64,000 bases of DNA from Glomus cerebriforme (taxonomy: Eukaryota > Glomeromycota > Glomeromycetes > Glomerales > Glomeraceae): contig QKYT01000024.1 in the NCBI GenBank assembly GCA_003550305.1, positions 228,672-292,671 on the forward strand. Direction: 5' to 3'. Under the pieces are notes generated by a model, which ran no database searches, had not been told where the DNA came from, and was given only the letters and a program-made list of their open reading frames with translations. The position numbers and the translations under genes are program-made. This document shows, piece by piece, positions 50,236 to 60,970 of this stretch (the stretch's first letter is position 1; the number at the start of each line of letters is the position of its first letter).

Positions 50236-51069
50236 TTTTTTTTAAAAAAAATGGATTAAAAAATATATGACGAATATGTTTTAAAATGTTCTAAGTTCAT
50301 GTTTACAAAATAAAGGAGTCATGAGGTCTTACCAATTTATTAGCATTAGGAGCCTACTCTTTGTTACGGTACACAAATTTTGGCCAACAGAATTTTGTTA
50401 TATATATATATATATTGCGAACTTAATCCTATTCCGAGTATATACTTGTTCCGTCGTTTAGATATACAGGTATTTAAAATCCACACTTAGCTGAACACAT
50501 TAATCAAAGTTTCGGAAGCGTTTCAGAACCACTTACTTTGATGAATTCTTTTTACTTGCTGATATCCCCTTCAATAAATAAATAATTAAACAATAATTTA
50601 ATTTGTGAAAACCCTGCATTGGATAATTACAAGAATCTATTGAACGAAAAGCAGAATTTTTGAATATTACAAGAGAAATTAATTTTAGATTACTGTATCT
50701 AACTTAAAAAAATAAAATTCCAATAATACTATTATACAATAATAGTATATTATCTGGCCTTTAATAATTTTCTTTAAAATATATATATACGAATGTTAAT
50801 AATCAGATATATTTATAACTGTCAATTTCAAAAAACGGACGAAGAGCGTTTACCATTAGATGAATTTCAGATAAATCACATATTGATAGTATATTAATTG
50901 ACTCAAAAGTAAAAAAAAAAAATTGCCTAAAGTTATCATATGAAAAATTAAAATTAAAATTATTTAAAAAAAAAATAAATAAATATTTGTATTACGAAGA
51001 ATAATTTTAAACTAGGACCCGGCACGTCGCTTTACGCATTTTCTCAAGGCGGCATGATGTAAAATCTAA

Positions 51070-52488
51070 CTAATACGTTGTAAATCTCTTAATAACACCT
51101 AATTTAATATATTTGTCAATAATTTCCAGGTTTTTATCATTTATATCTGAGCTATTTGTATCATAATTAATAACAACCAAGGAAAGTGATCCTTGTGATA
51201 TACGATTTTTCCAACTTATAAAAAAATCCTCTAATTCTTCTGGAAGTAATTTTGGTCCCGTATAATCTAGATAATTTAATATTAATTCATAAATATTTTT
51301 ATGTGAATATTTTGCTATCACCTCCAATGTCTCTTTTTCACTCAAAAATTCACCTCCGCACCAAATATTAAAACTTTCTAAATATTGACAACTTTTAAAA
51401 ACTATTTTCAATGTTTCCGATTCATTATTTTTAAACCCAGCGGAAAGTTTTCTAAGATTTGGACAAAACTTAGCAATAGCTAAATTTAATGAATTATCAC
51501 TATATCCTTCAATATCACCTATATATAATTCTTTTAAATTCTTTCCATTATTTTCTAAGAATTTTATTAATAATTCATATCCTGGACATGCTCGTTCAAT
51601 TTTTAAAATTTGTAATCGTGGAAAAACAACATATTGTAATTCTTCAAAATCCCTAAAATCTTCATTATGATTGAAAAATAATTTAAGTTCTTGTAAATCA
51701 GTTAATTTAGTAATTAAAGATAATGAAATATTATTTTCTCCACTTATATTTAACTTGATTAAAGTATTAGGAAGTGCTGTTATTAATGAAGGAATTTCAT
51801 CTTCCAGTTCATCAACTTCAACTTGCTTTATATCAAAAGTTTTTAAATTTTTTTGAGCAGAAATTAAGTCTGTTAACCCTATCGAAATAATTTGTCTAAT
51901 CGTTATGTTAAGTGATAATATTTTATGACATATTCTAGATAATTGAAAAAAAAATTGGGATGAAAGATTTGAACTACAACGTAATTCTGAAAGATTTTTT
52001 AAACAATCTTTTGCTCCAGGATAAAGGGTAAAAGTTATATTTGGAGCTCGACAATAAGCCAATTCTTTTAAAGAAGTAATTTGACTCATATATAATTTAA
52101 GTATTTCTTGTGCTAATATATACGTACTATTGCTTACATTTTGTGGTAAAATAGATTGTTGATTTTTAATAATCTGTTCAAGCCTGAAATGAACTCGACC
52201 AATTGATAGAATTCTACAAAATGTTGCATAATTAAACATTGGAGGATTTGAAGTTGGGATTGAAATAATAATTCCGTTTTGATGTAAAATTTCTTTTGAC
52301 TCTTTTGGAAGGCAAGCAATTAAGGTATGGAAATTTGAATCACTATAATTCCAAACATTTCTCCAAAAAACTCTCAATGAAGCTTCACACCAAAGACGAT
52401 TAACTAATAAGCATGAAGATAAAGTAATTTTATCTTCTTCTAAATATTCGAAAATTTCGATTAAACAATCAGCGGGAAGCTGGGACAT
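51070..52488 (-). CDS. F-box/LRR-like protein, copy 5
   Basis: 472 residues, single exon. The F-box is at residues 3-45 (PADCLIEIFEYLEEDKITLS, then NRLWCEASLRVFWRN). LRR-like strands include SLKELAYC, NLSELRCSS, NLKTFDI, NTLIKLNISG, DLQELKLFF, FPRLQILKI and NLRKLSAGF. The C-terminus stops early at IKRFTTY, without the acidic DFDDDEF tail of copies 2-4. Copies 4 and 5 share the ALPNTLIKLN/KLPNTLIKLN segment, so they are probably sister copies. It is predicted to be an SCF substrate adaptor. Confidence 0.88.
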   Translation of the reverse strand: MSQLPADCLIEIFEYLEEDKITLSSCLLVNRLWCEASLRVFWRNVWNYSDSNFHTLIACLPKESKEILHQNGIIISIPTSNPPMFNYATFCRILSIGRVHFRLEQIIKNQQSILPQNVSNSTYILAQEILKLYMSQITSLKELAYCRAPNITFTLYPGAKDCLKNLSELRCSSNLSSQFFFQLSRICHKILSLNITIRQIISIGLTDLISAQKNLKTFDIKQVEVDELEDEIPSLITALPNTLIKLNISGENNISLSLITKLTDLQELKLFFNHNEDFRDFEELQYVVFPRLQILKIERACPGYELLIKFLENNGKNLKELYIGDIEGYSDNSLNLAIAKFCPNLRKLSAGFKNNESETLKIVFKSCQYLESFNIWCGGEFLSEKETLEVIAKYSHKNIYELILNYLDYTGPKLLPEELEDFFISWKNRISQGSLSLVVINYDTNSSDINDKNLEIIDKYIKLGVIKRFTTY

Positions 52489-54379
52489 TCTTTTTTTTTT
52501 TTTTAATTAAATGACAAGTTTGTTGGTTTTTTATAATTTGGAAGTACTCGTTACAGAAGATCATACGAATTTATCAAATTACTATTTATAGTTAGTTTAT
52601 ATGCACTTGTAAATTATTATTATGATGTATTTTGCCGGATTTCTCCGGAGACTGCTATAATTTTAAATTTCGGATCTCGCCGGAATACTATTTATAAATT
52701 TTTATTCTAGATTTCGAGAAATTGAGAGTTGACAGATTGCAAAAAAATGATTTGTGTTTTTATAATCAAACCCCATTTGACGTTCACAAACAAACCTTTG
52801 CACATGGAATGACTACCTCATAGTTACACACACAAAACAAACATAAACTATTTGATGATATAAATAACATACAAACATTACAAACATTAACAAATTATAC
52901 AAATTATTAATTTATTTTGACATTTGTGTGTTTTTTTTTCAATCTTGAATAAATCTTTGAAAACAAGTCATTATGATTGATCGTTGTTGGTTTTTTAAAA
53001 AAATTAGAATTCATTGTAAACTTTTAAATGTCAATTGTATAAATTCTTCACCTTTCAAGAAATTTTTAAAAATCTCCTTTTAAAATGTATTTTTATTAAT
53101 TGATAAATAACATATCGTAAAAATAATGTGAATGTTCGTGGCTAGCACCGTGACGAAGCTTGCTTTAACTAGTGTTTGATTAGAAAAATGAAAATTGTGA
53201 TTACCCGTTTAAATAAAAGTTAGTCTTGAATATTAAAATTTCTTTAGATACGGCTAAATTATTGAGAACTTTGATTTTTTTCATTACTTTTTCTCCAAGT
53301 ACGGTTAGGATACTTCGATTTCAGGTTTCTTTTTTTCTTCAGGGAATAGATGTTAGTTTAATAAAAAAGATTTCGATCAATTGCTATTTTAAATTAAATA
53401 TTTAATCATTTGCTGAAAAAAAAAATATAAATAGAATCAAATTATTTGAATTATCTATTATTATCTGTTATACGTATGGTCCGTTAAATTATCGTTTAAT
53501 TTGTTTTGTTGTGTTTAAATTAATTATTTTTCTGCTTTCTTTAATTGTTTTTATTTTATGTGATTCAAGAGAATGAGCGCTGCGGACATTTAATAATTCC
53601 GATAAAAAGAGGGTTAATAATGCCCAATCAATTATATAATTATATATCACATTTAAACCGCTTATCTTGTTTAAACGACTGACTATGCTATAAAAGATTT
53701 TATTGCATCCTATTCATATTGCTGAATTCAATGCTCGTCTACTGCCTGCTTTTTTTGCATTAGTAACACCATTACCACGAGTCACGTACTGTATTAATTT
53801 TCGAAGAAAAAAATTAAAAAGCAATTACAATATATTTATTACTGGAAAAAAAAACTTTCCCAAAGCAAAAATGGAAAATTTAAGTCTAATAGCCCAAGAA
53901 AGAATTGCTGGTGATACGAAATTTGCTGCATGATTTTTCTCTAGTTTTTAGAAACATATGCGAATAACTGTGGCAATTTTAATTGGTGAGGTCAAAATCA
54001 TCGAATTAATTGGATTCCTCAGCTACAAATTAGATACGTCAGAAATACAGTAGCTGAGTGTCGAATAACTGATTTATCCGATTATAATATTATATTATTG
54101 GTTTCTAATTCGAACAACTTTCACCGGTTCGGTATATATATTTCCCGAAGTGGCGCAGCAGATATATGCGACAATTTTGGGTAAAACTTGGCTTAATTTT
54201 GGGGCAAAATTTTATTTGATTCGGGCAAAATTTCCGATAAAATATTTTTATTTTACGTAAAAAATACACAGACTATTTGTTATTCCGCACCAGCATCGGT
54301 GCGGGATATTTAGCAATTTTCTTAAATTGCAATCGTGATCGTGTTTAATACTAATTCATATATTTATTTTAAAACATAT
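52489..54379. other. Intergenic
   Basis: No supported gene. A 76-residue plus frame at 53703-53933 is not recognised. Near 54165-54235 a series of GGGTAAAA/GGGGCAAAATTT/GGGCAAAATTT words forms a short degenerate repeat. Confidence 0.5.
52549..52568 (-). promoter_or_regulatory. Shared upstream element of F-box copy 5
   Basis: The plus strand reads CGTTACAGAAGATCATACGA, about 61 bp before the ATG. It is followed by ACTATTTATAGTTAGTTT, as at copies 2 and 3. Confidence 0.4.
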
Positions 54380-54620
54380 TCTTTTTTTCACTCGAATATT
54401 CATCTTCACGCACAGTCATTAAATTATTTCAGCGTTTCAAATTCATAAATTCATTGTTTTTAAACCTAGTGAAAAAGTTAATAAGGTTTAGACAAAACCT
54501 AAAATTTATAATTGTGGAAAATATCATATTGTAACTTTTATAAATCTTCGAAATCTTTATTACGAATAATGATGGATTGACTACATCACCATATATTTCG
54601 TAATGAGTAATCGACATTCC
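54380..54620 (-). pseudogene. F-box/LRR fragment D
   Basis: A degraded piece of the C-terminal half, recognisable from FKNNEFMNLK-type sequence, AAATTTATAATTGTGGAAA (the FPQLQILK codons) and TTTTTCACTCGAATATTCATC (the FLSEK codons). It ends about 120 bp before the MATH-BTB start. Confidence 0.5.
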
Positions 54621-54742
54621 CAATCATTAAATTTGTACTCATTCATCCAATTTGTGTAATTTCACGTTAAGTTGCACGAAAAATATTCATTTAAGGCAAC
54701 AGTATCCGGATAATCATTGTCTTTTTTTTTACATTCCCAATC

Positions 54743-55864
54743 ATGACAACTTCTAATTTACGAAAAGACTTTCCAACACAAACAAAAACTAATGATTTTG
54801 AATATAATTGGCTTATTAAAGATTTTCAAGATATTTATAAGGAAACCGAAACAGGTCATCCAATGATTAGCGAAAGATTTACTTCACCACCATATTATGA
54901 TTGGCGTGTTGAACTTTATCCACACGGATATGCATATCAATCTAGAAGATATATTTCATTATATATCTTAGGGTTTCAATCGGATTATGAAAAACAAAAG
55001 CAATTGAAAATAAGAGAAAATTTGATCATGAAATTTGATTTATTTAAAAAAGATCATTGTGATGATAATTGTATTTTAATAAAAAGTCAAGAAGTTGAAA
55101 TTGATAATGGAAGCTTTAATTTTAAAAAATTAGATCATGATTATATGGGAAATCCATCTTTTTGTAGGATTGGTGATATTCTACCATTAGATCGTGATAA
55201 TAATTTAAAATTTTGTAGAATTGATTTGGTTGTTCGAGTTACTTATAGTATTCAGAAAAATGATTTAATAGATTTCGGCAAGAATTCATTTTCAATTCCA
55301 CCACAGGAAGAATTTTTTAATAACAAGAATTTTTGTGACGTTACATTTAAATTTAATTGTGATTCAGAGATTAAAGCTTCAAGAATGTTTCTGGCAATGA
55401 AATCCGCATATTTTAAAAGAATGTTTAACGGAGAATGGTTAGAATCAAACTCTTCTGTTATCGATATTAATAATGTATCTTATAATTGTTTTCATAAAAT
55501 TATTGAATTTCTTTATACGGATCATCTTGATGTAGGATTGGATTTTAATCTTTTAAAAGAATTATACGTTGAAGCAGAGATGAGAGAAATTGAAGAATTA
55601 AAGAGTATTGTATCTATGAGAATAATTAATATGATTAATGGTGATAATTGGGATGAAATATTAATGTTAGGATGGCAAACTCAAAATGATAATCTTAAAG
55701 GTATTGCTTTAAAATATATTTATAATCATTGGAAGAAATTAGAATCGACTGATAGAATGAATGAACTGTTAAAATGTGGAGATGCAAAATGGATTAGAGA
55801 AATAATTATGGCTAGTATTTTTGGTGTAAATAATGGATCGAGACTATACAATTTTCATACTTAA
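54743..55864 (+). CDS. MATH-BTB protein, SPOP-like Cullin-3 adaptor
   Basis: 373 residues, one exon, close to metazoan SPOP in length and layout. Residues about 15-170 look like a MATH/TRAF-like substrate-binding domain (FEYNWLIKDFQDIY, YYDWRVELYPHGYA, YISLYILG, FKKLDHDYMG). Residues about 190-300 form a BTB/POZ domain (NFCDVTFKFN, EIKASRMFLAMKSAYFKRMF, VIDINNVSYNCFHKIIEFLY), followed by a BACK-like helical tail. Family members recruit substrates to Cullin-3 ubiquitin ligases. The start ATG is preceded by a T-rich leader. It is the only gene in 35-57 kb on the plus strand and adjoins the F-box array. Confidence 0.9.
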   Translation: MTTSNLRKDFPTQTKTNDFEYNWLIKDFQDIYKETETGHPMISERFTSPPYYDWRVELYPHGYAYQSRRYISLYILGFQSDYEKQKQLKIRENLIMKFDLFKKDHCDDNCILIKSQEVEIDNGSFNFKKLDHDYMGNPSFCRIGDILPLDRDNNLKFCRIDLVVRVTYSIQKNDLIDFGKNSFSIPPQEEFFNNKNFCDVTFKFNCDSEIKASRMFLAMKSAYFKRMFNGEWLESNSSVIDINNVSYNCFHKIIEFLYTDHLDVGLDFNLLKELYVEAEMREIEELKSIVSMRIINMINGDNWDEILMLGWQTQNDNLKGIALKYIYNHWKKLESTDRMNELLKCGDAKWIREIIMASIFGVNNGSRLYNFHT

Positions 55865-57902
55865 ATATATAACTTAGACTATGAAGTTCCCTAAAATAAA
55901 AGAATATCGTAAAAAAAATATATACATATCTGATATATATTTATTTTATTTCATTCATTTATGCTTTCTTTACAATTTGAAATACTTCAATACTTCGTAA
56001 TCTTTATAGAAATTCTATCTTCCAATAACATTATCAATTATTAATAAACCGTTTCAAAATCAATATAATCTAGTGATGAGTGAATCTTTGATATCACTAC
56101 AAATTCTGAGCCACTTCCATGATTATCCTATTTACGGCAAATGCATCTTCTTAATCAATATTTTTATTTTAACAGAAAATATAAATCTATCTTTAATACC
56201 ACACTAAATCATAAAATTCTCTGAAAAAATCCATCTCACTCCAATAATAATATAAGTTATAAATTTTCTCTAATTAGAAATTTCTTACATATTTTATTTT
56301 CAATCCAATTTGATATCAATGAGATGTCAATTTTGAGATCAATCCAAATTTTTTGATATAAGAACGACAATACTTGTATCCACATTGAACTATCAACCCA
56401 TATGATCCCCAAATCGAATGTTTCATATGCTTTAACCCATTAATTGACCAGTGGGATGAAAAATCATAGTTTTTATTCAAGAAAATTAGTAGCCCATTTA
56501 ATATTGTAGAATATCATACATTCAGTTAATGAAATTAAAGAAATAGGTGAAATTACTTTGAATCAAAGATCTCCATCTCAAAGGCAAATAATTCTTGTTA
56601 TTTCTGTAGAAAGGTCAGATGGGCTTTTTTAAAAACGTCTTGAATATAAACTAAAACTAAAAAAAAATATATATATAACGTACTGTAAAGTATCTTCCAT
56701 TAATTTAAATTCGTCATCTGTCAAGCTGAATAGATTATATGTTAACGTAAAATTTTTTCGCGATAACCTATTTTAATACAGACAAATAGATAACCAATTA
56801 TCAATTTCTCGTAATAATATCATTAATGATTCTTAAGAGAGTAAATTCATAAAAAATTCATACAATACTGCTGTAAATTCATAAAGAAAAATTTTATACA
56901 CCAATTAAAACTTTTGTTCGAATTAAATAACCCATCAATTATTGCAGATGAACTTCAGTTAGCTGGTATAGGGCGCTCGTGATTGGACTTGCTGTAACTC
57001 TGAATATCCGACGTCAGTAACACCATCTTTCATGAAATAAATCTATCATAAATATATTTAGTATATAAACAAATTGAATTTTAAAAAGAAATATACATTT
57101 TTTGACCACATCTTTCGTTAGATGAAGAATGATAACTTGAAAAAATAATCATGTGCACGAAAAAATTGTTACAATTGCTATTATTGTAACATCATAATAT
57201 TCGTCATCATCTAATATTCGATATAATTTGAATTGACTTTGAAAAAAAAGGTTAGACGAGAAAAAAATTTTTAAAATGAAATGTTGTACAAAAAATTATG
57301 CTACTCACGTGATCATAACGTGCACAGCAATTATTGTTTCATTTCGGAACTTTTTTGTTATTAAATCTAAAGCATAATTAAAATTGCATCTTTAACACCA
57401 ATTTTAATAAAATTATATTAAATCTTTCAATTACATTTTTACTATTCAATCTATTAAATACTGAAAGAATTTTATTAAGCCTGAGTGATACAAATATAAT
57501 GCTAGTATGATCGAAGAAAGAAATGATGGATAGGTTGTGATCTTTGGGTTCTACTGTAATATTGCATATTATATCTATTTTGCCATAATTTCTTACAATA
57601 GAATTCTATTGTTTATATTATAACCGAATATGAATGCGAAATTAACATAAGAAATTTTCAACCAATTTATGATTCTACTGTTGCTTCTTTTAATGAAGAT
57701 TTATTATTAACTTATTAACTTGATTTAGTAATTCGGTTACAAAATTAATTAGAATAATTTATTTATAGGTTAGTAAATGTTGCATGACTTTTTTCATAAT
57801 TTTTACTAACCATCACCTTCCTATTGATCCTTTTTTTTTCAATGAAAATTCCGCGTAAATTTATTGATACTGCTTCACCACGCTAATGATAACTTATTTT
57901 CA
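55865..57902. other. Intergenic
   Basis: Two kilobases with no ORF or recognisable relic. Composition is uniform and A+T-rich. Confidence 0.6.
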
Positions 57903-57926
57903 ATATACAGTATATATACTGTATAT
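57903..57926. repeat. Perfect 24-bp palindrome
   Basis: ATATACAGTATA followed by its exact reverse complement. It lies just downstream of the stop of the propeller gene (minus strand) and could fold in the 3' UTR. Confidence 0.6.
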
Positions 57927-57956
57927 ATATATTAAATAAATAAGACCAAAAAAAAA

Positions 57957-58739
57957 TCAATCAAATTGTGAAATTTCAACAGCAACTATAGCTTTAGTAA
58001 ATTCCCAATTCTCATTATTGACTTCCCTAACTTTCTTAATAATGGTATCTAATTCAAGTAATTGACTTCCAGCTATGACGTAAATGTTATGACCAATAAC
58101 AGTAGCCGACTTTATATTTGACCAAGATCTTTTAGCATCATCAGAACCATCATCAAAAAACGGAGTACTATCACCATTATGAATGTTAACTTCCCATAAA
58201 CCATAACAAAAAGCAATTAGTTTACCATCAACTTCAACTAAAGCTCTGCAAGTTGACCAATTATCTGAACCACCTCCCAATTTTTTAGGTTCTTCATGAC
58301 CAGTGCTATCAATGCGCCATAAATTATTTGCCGATGTAGTAGCAAAAATATGGTAACCTACAACTGCAGCAGCATTTACTCTTGTCCAAACATCTGTAAA
58401 TCTTCCTAAAAAATCTACACAATGACCTTTATCTGGATCATCAACCAACCAAAGTTTATGACAAAATGCAAATAATTTATGTCCTCCTTCATCATTTGGT
58501 ACCGCCACTAAAGCGTTGCAAGTTCCCCATCCATCCCAACTAATTTTTCTTGCCTCCCTTTCATTTAAAGAAATTTCCCAAAGATTATTAAATGATGTTG
58601 TGATATACACTTTTTGAGTTGAAGGAATTAATGCTGCAGCTGTCGTCGTAGTCCAATCATCAGAATTAAATTCTTTATATTCCCCATCTTCCGGACTAAC
58701 GAGATAAATTTTCCGGCAAATCGTTAAAAGTTTTGTCAT
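57957..58739 (-). CDS. Six-repeat tectonin-like beta-propeller protein
   Basis: 260 residues, one exon. Six repeats of about 42 residues cover the whole protein, each with a hydrophobic strand, a LW/LL strand end, a charged loop and a final W....A.V strand. Repeats 1, 3 and 5 begin LLTICRKIYLV, LFAFCHKLWLV and LIAFCYGLWEV; repeats 2 and 4 begin VYITTSFNNLWEI and IFATTSANNLWRI; repeat 6 is IYVIAGSQLLEL. This pattern fits a six-bladed tectonin/tachylectin-type propeller, a fold used by many fungal and animal defence lectins that bind methylated glycans or lipopolysaccharide. Ligand and function are inferred. There is no signal peptide, so it is probably cytosolic, like other fungal tectonins. 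Confidence 0.75.
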   Translation of the reverse strand: MTKLLTICRKIYLVSPEDGEYKEFNSDDWTTTTAAALIPSTQKVYITTSFNNLWEISLNEREARKISWDGWGTCNALVAVPNDEGGHKLFAFCHKLWLVDDPDKGHCVDFLGRFTDVWTRVNAAAVVGYHIFATTSANNLWRIDSTGHEEPKKLGGGSDNWSTCRALVEVDGKLIAFCYGLWEVNIHNGDSTPFFDDGSDDAKRSWSNIKSATVIGHNIYVIAGSQLLELDTIIKKVREVNNENWEFTKAIVAVEISQFD

Positions 58740-60970
58740 AATGATTATGATAAGTTTTTAATAAATACTTATTTATTTCTCGCAAAAAAAAAAAAAAAAA
58801 AAAATCTTTTTTTTAAAAAAGAGGAAGAAAGCATTTATTTAAGTTAAATTTAAATTTTGTGTAAATCAAAAGAATCTGTGAAACAAGGAGTAAAAATGGT
58901 GCTATTGCAGGTTAACTCATGGGACCTTGCATCATTGTTTACGATTGGAAGGATTCCCATAGAAACTCTAAATGTGACATGTTCATATTGTAATTGGCGC
59001 TAATCGTTTCCTTTTATCTTATCAAAAGTGTCAGAATCTTTCAACATATGATAATCAAATAAGGATTGTCTTATTAAAATAGAAAGATTATCACTGCAAG
59101 AATCTCAAGATAACGATTCATACAAATAAATATAAATTAGCTATAAAGGTAATTATTATTCATGTATAATATTCGTAATTATCCTACATAATAAATTTAT
59201 TTCAAATAAAAATGCATTAAATCTGAAATATCAAAAAAAAAAATTTTTTTGCATCACTTGCACATGTGATGGAAACATAAGCATAGATACTGAAAATTAT
59301 TCATGATATAAAATAAACCTTTATAAAGAGAGGATGATTCTTACACAGCATTGAGGATGAACAATTCGCAAAGATCATCGCCCAACAGTTTTGTAACTAA
59401 AAAAAGATTGGCATTGTTCAAGCCTCCTACGCAAAATGATTAAACATTGCTCTTGCAACAAGATGTAATCCCAATCAACTACCCGTAATTTATCCATTGA
59501 CAGCACAAACTTTCTGAAGTAAGCTATTAGTAAAAACAGATGGCAAATATTCTATTTCATTTGAATTTATATCTTTTAATTCAGTATTAGATTGATAAAT
59601 CTTTTCATTTTTTAATGAAAATACCTGTGTACATATTGCCAATGTTGACGTGTACTTACAGCAACAACTACAATCAAATGAGACAACCAGTTTATTAAAA
59701 GACAAAATTCACTTGTGAACAACCTGGACATATTAAAACGAATCACCCGTTTAATAATAATATTGAATAATATATCAATAAATATTGCAGCAGTTCCGTA
59801 TTCCAACATACCAATAATAAATCCAATGCCAATGAAAATCAAACAACCTGATTAAACAACTGCTGGCTCAGTTGCAATCTATTCTTGATATTTAAACTAT
59901 TATATAATTTTTTACCCTAATATACCATTAATTAACCTTAACAAAATCATTTTTACCTCAATTTGCTAATTAATAATATATAAAATATTTAATTAGGGCA
60001 AATGTATATCTCGCAGGGGTGCGACATCATTATTCATCGCCTCCAATTTGTCACCCCCGAGTCACGCTCTCCGATTTTCATTTTTACTATTTATTCTAGG
60101 GACAGAGAATTTTTTCGAGGTGTGAAATCCTATTTGTCACATATTAATCGTCACATCCTTAATTTTGGCCGAAAATTTTAATTCTGGCCAGAGTTTCTAT
60201 TTGGTAACGTCAAAATCGAAATTTGGGTTCCCTTACCATAATTTAACATTATGTTCCCAAAAAAGGAAATTTTCTTAATTTCGGCCAGAATTACCGAATT
60301 AGGAAAATTCCCGGCGATGTATAAATGTCTTAATGCTAGATCCAGATTTACCCTAATAATTAAATAAAAATACTTTTTTTTTAATCTTAAGAAATTACTT
60401 TACTTAATACTAAAGTATCACTAAAAATTATACTTTAAAATCAAAAATAAAAATTTAAAAATTAGTATAATTATAAAAAATAATAATAGTTTTTTTAATA
60501 TTTGACTTATATTTATAATAGATTTTTATTAAATAACTTAACTTATTATTATTAAAAAAAAAGGAAATATATATGCAAATCAGCTCTATTCCTTTGGCAA
60601 GAATTTTATCAGCATGATCAATTTCACATGATATGTATACTATGCTTAGATTGTATAAACTGAGTAGAAATTTTTAACCATTTTCTATTACCAATTGTGT
60701 ACCAATATTAGATTTATAAATTTTACTCTACCCTAGGCTAAAAAAAAGTGTATTATGTAATCACACAGATATAGTGTATGTAAAAATACATTAAAGGTTG
60801 ACTCATAGAAGACTTTAACATATACGCAAATATTACGTTTTATTTTGTATTTGAAATTTATACTTTTTTTTTGCTTCTTACATTTTAAAATTGAGAAAAT
60901 ATATAATTATATTATTGGAATAATTATTACTCTTTGAACTGAATCACTTACACTAATATAAATTTATTTC
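58740..60970. other. Intergenic with interspersed repeat
   Basis: Short frames at 59490-59842 are not recognised. At about 60125-60315 lies a less A+T-rich patch with repeated GGCCGAAAATT/TTCTGGCCAG/TTCGGCCAGAATT words in both orientations and TTGTCAC...GTCACAT motifs. This patch resembles a short interspersed repeat; the GGCCGAAATT word also occurs near 43915. Confidence 0.45.

Noticed and set aside
53703..53933. 76-residue plus frame, considered as an HMG-box piece
   Set aside because: Residues do not fit the HMG-box pattern beyond general basic character.
59490..59842. Two overlapping minus frames rich in hydrophobic residues
   Set aside because: Different frames, no domain, no intron that joins them properly.
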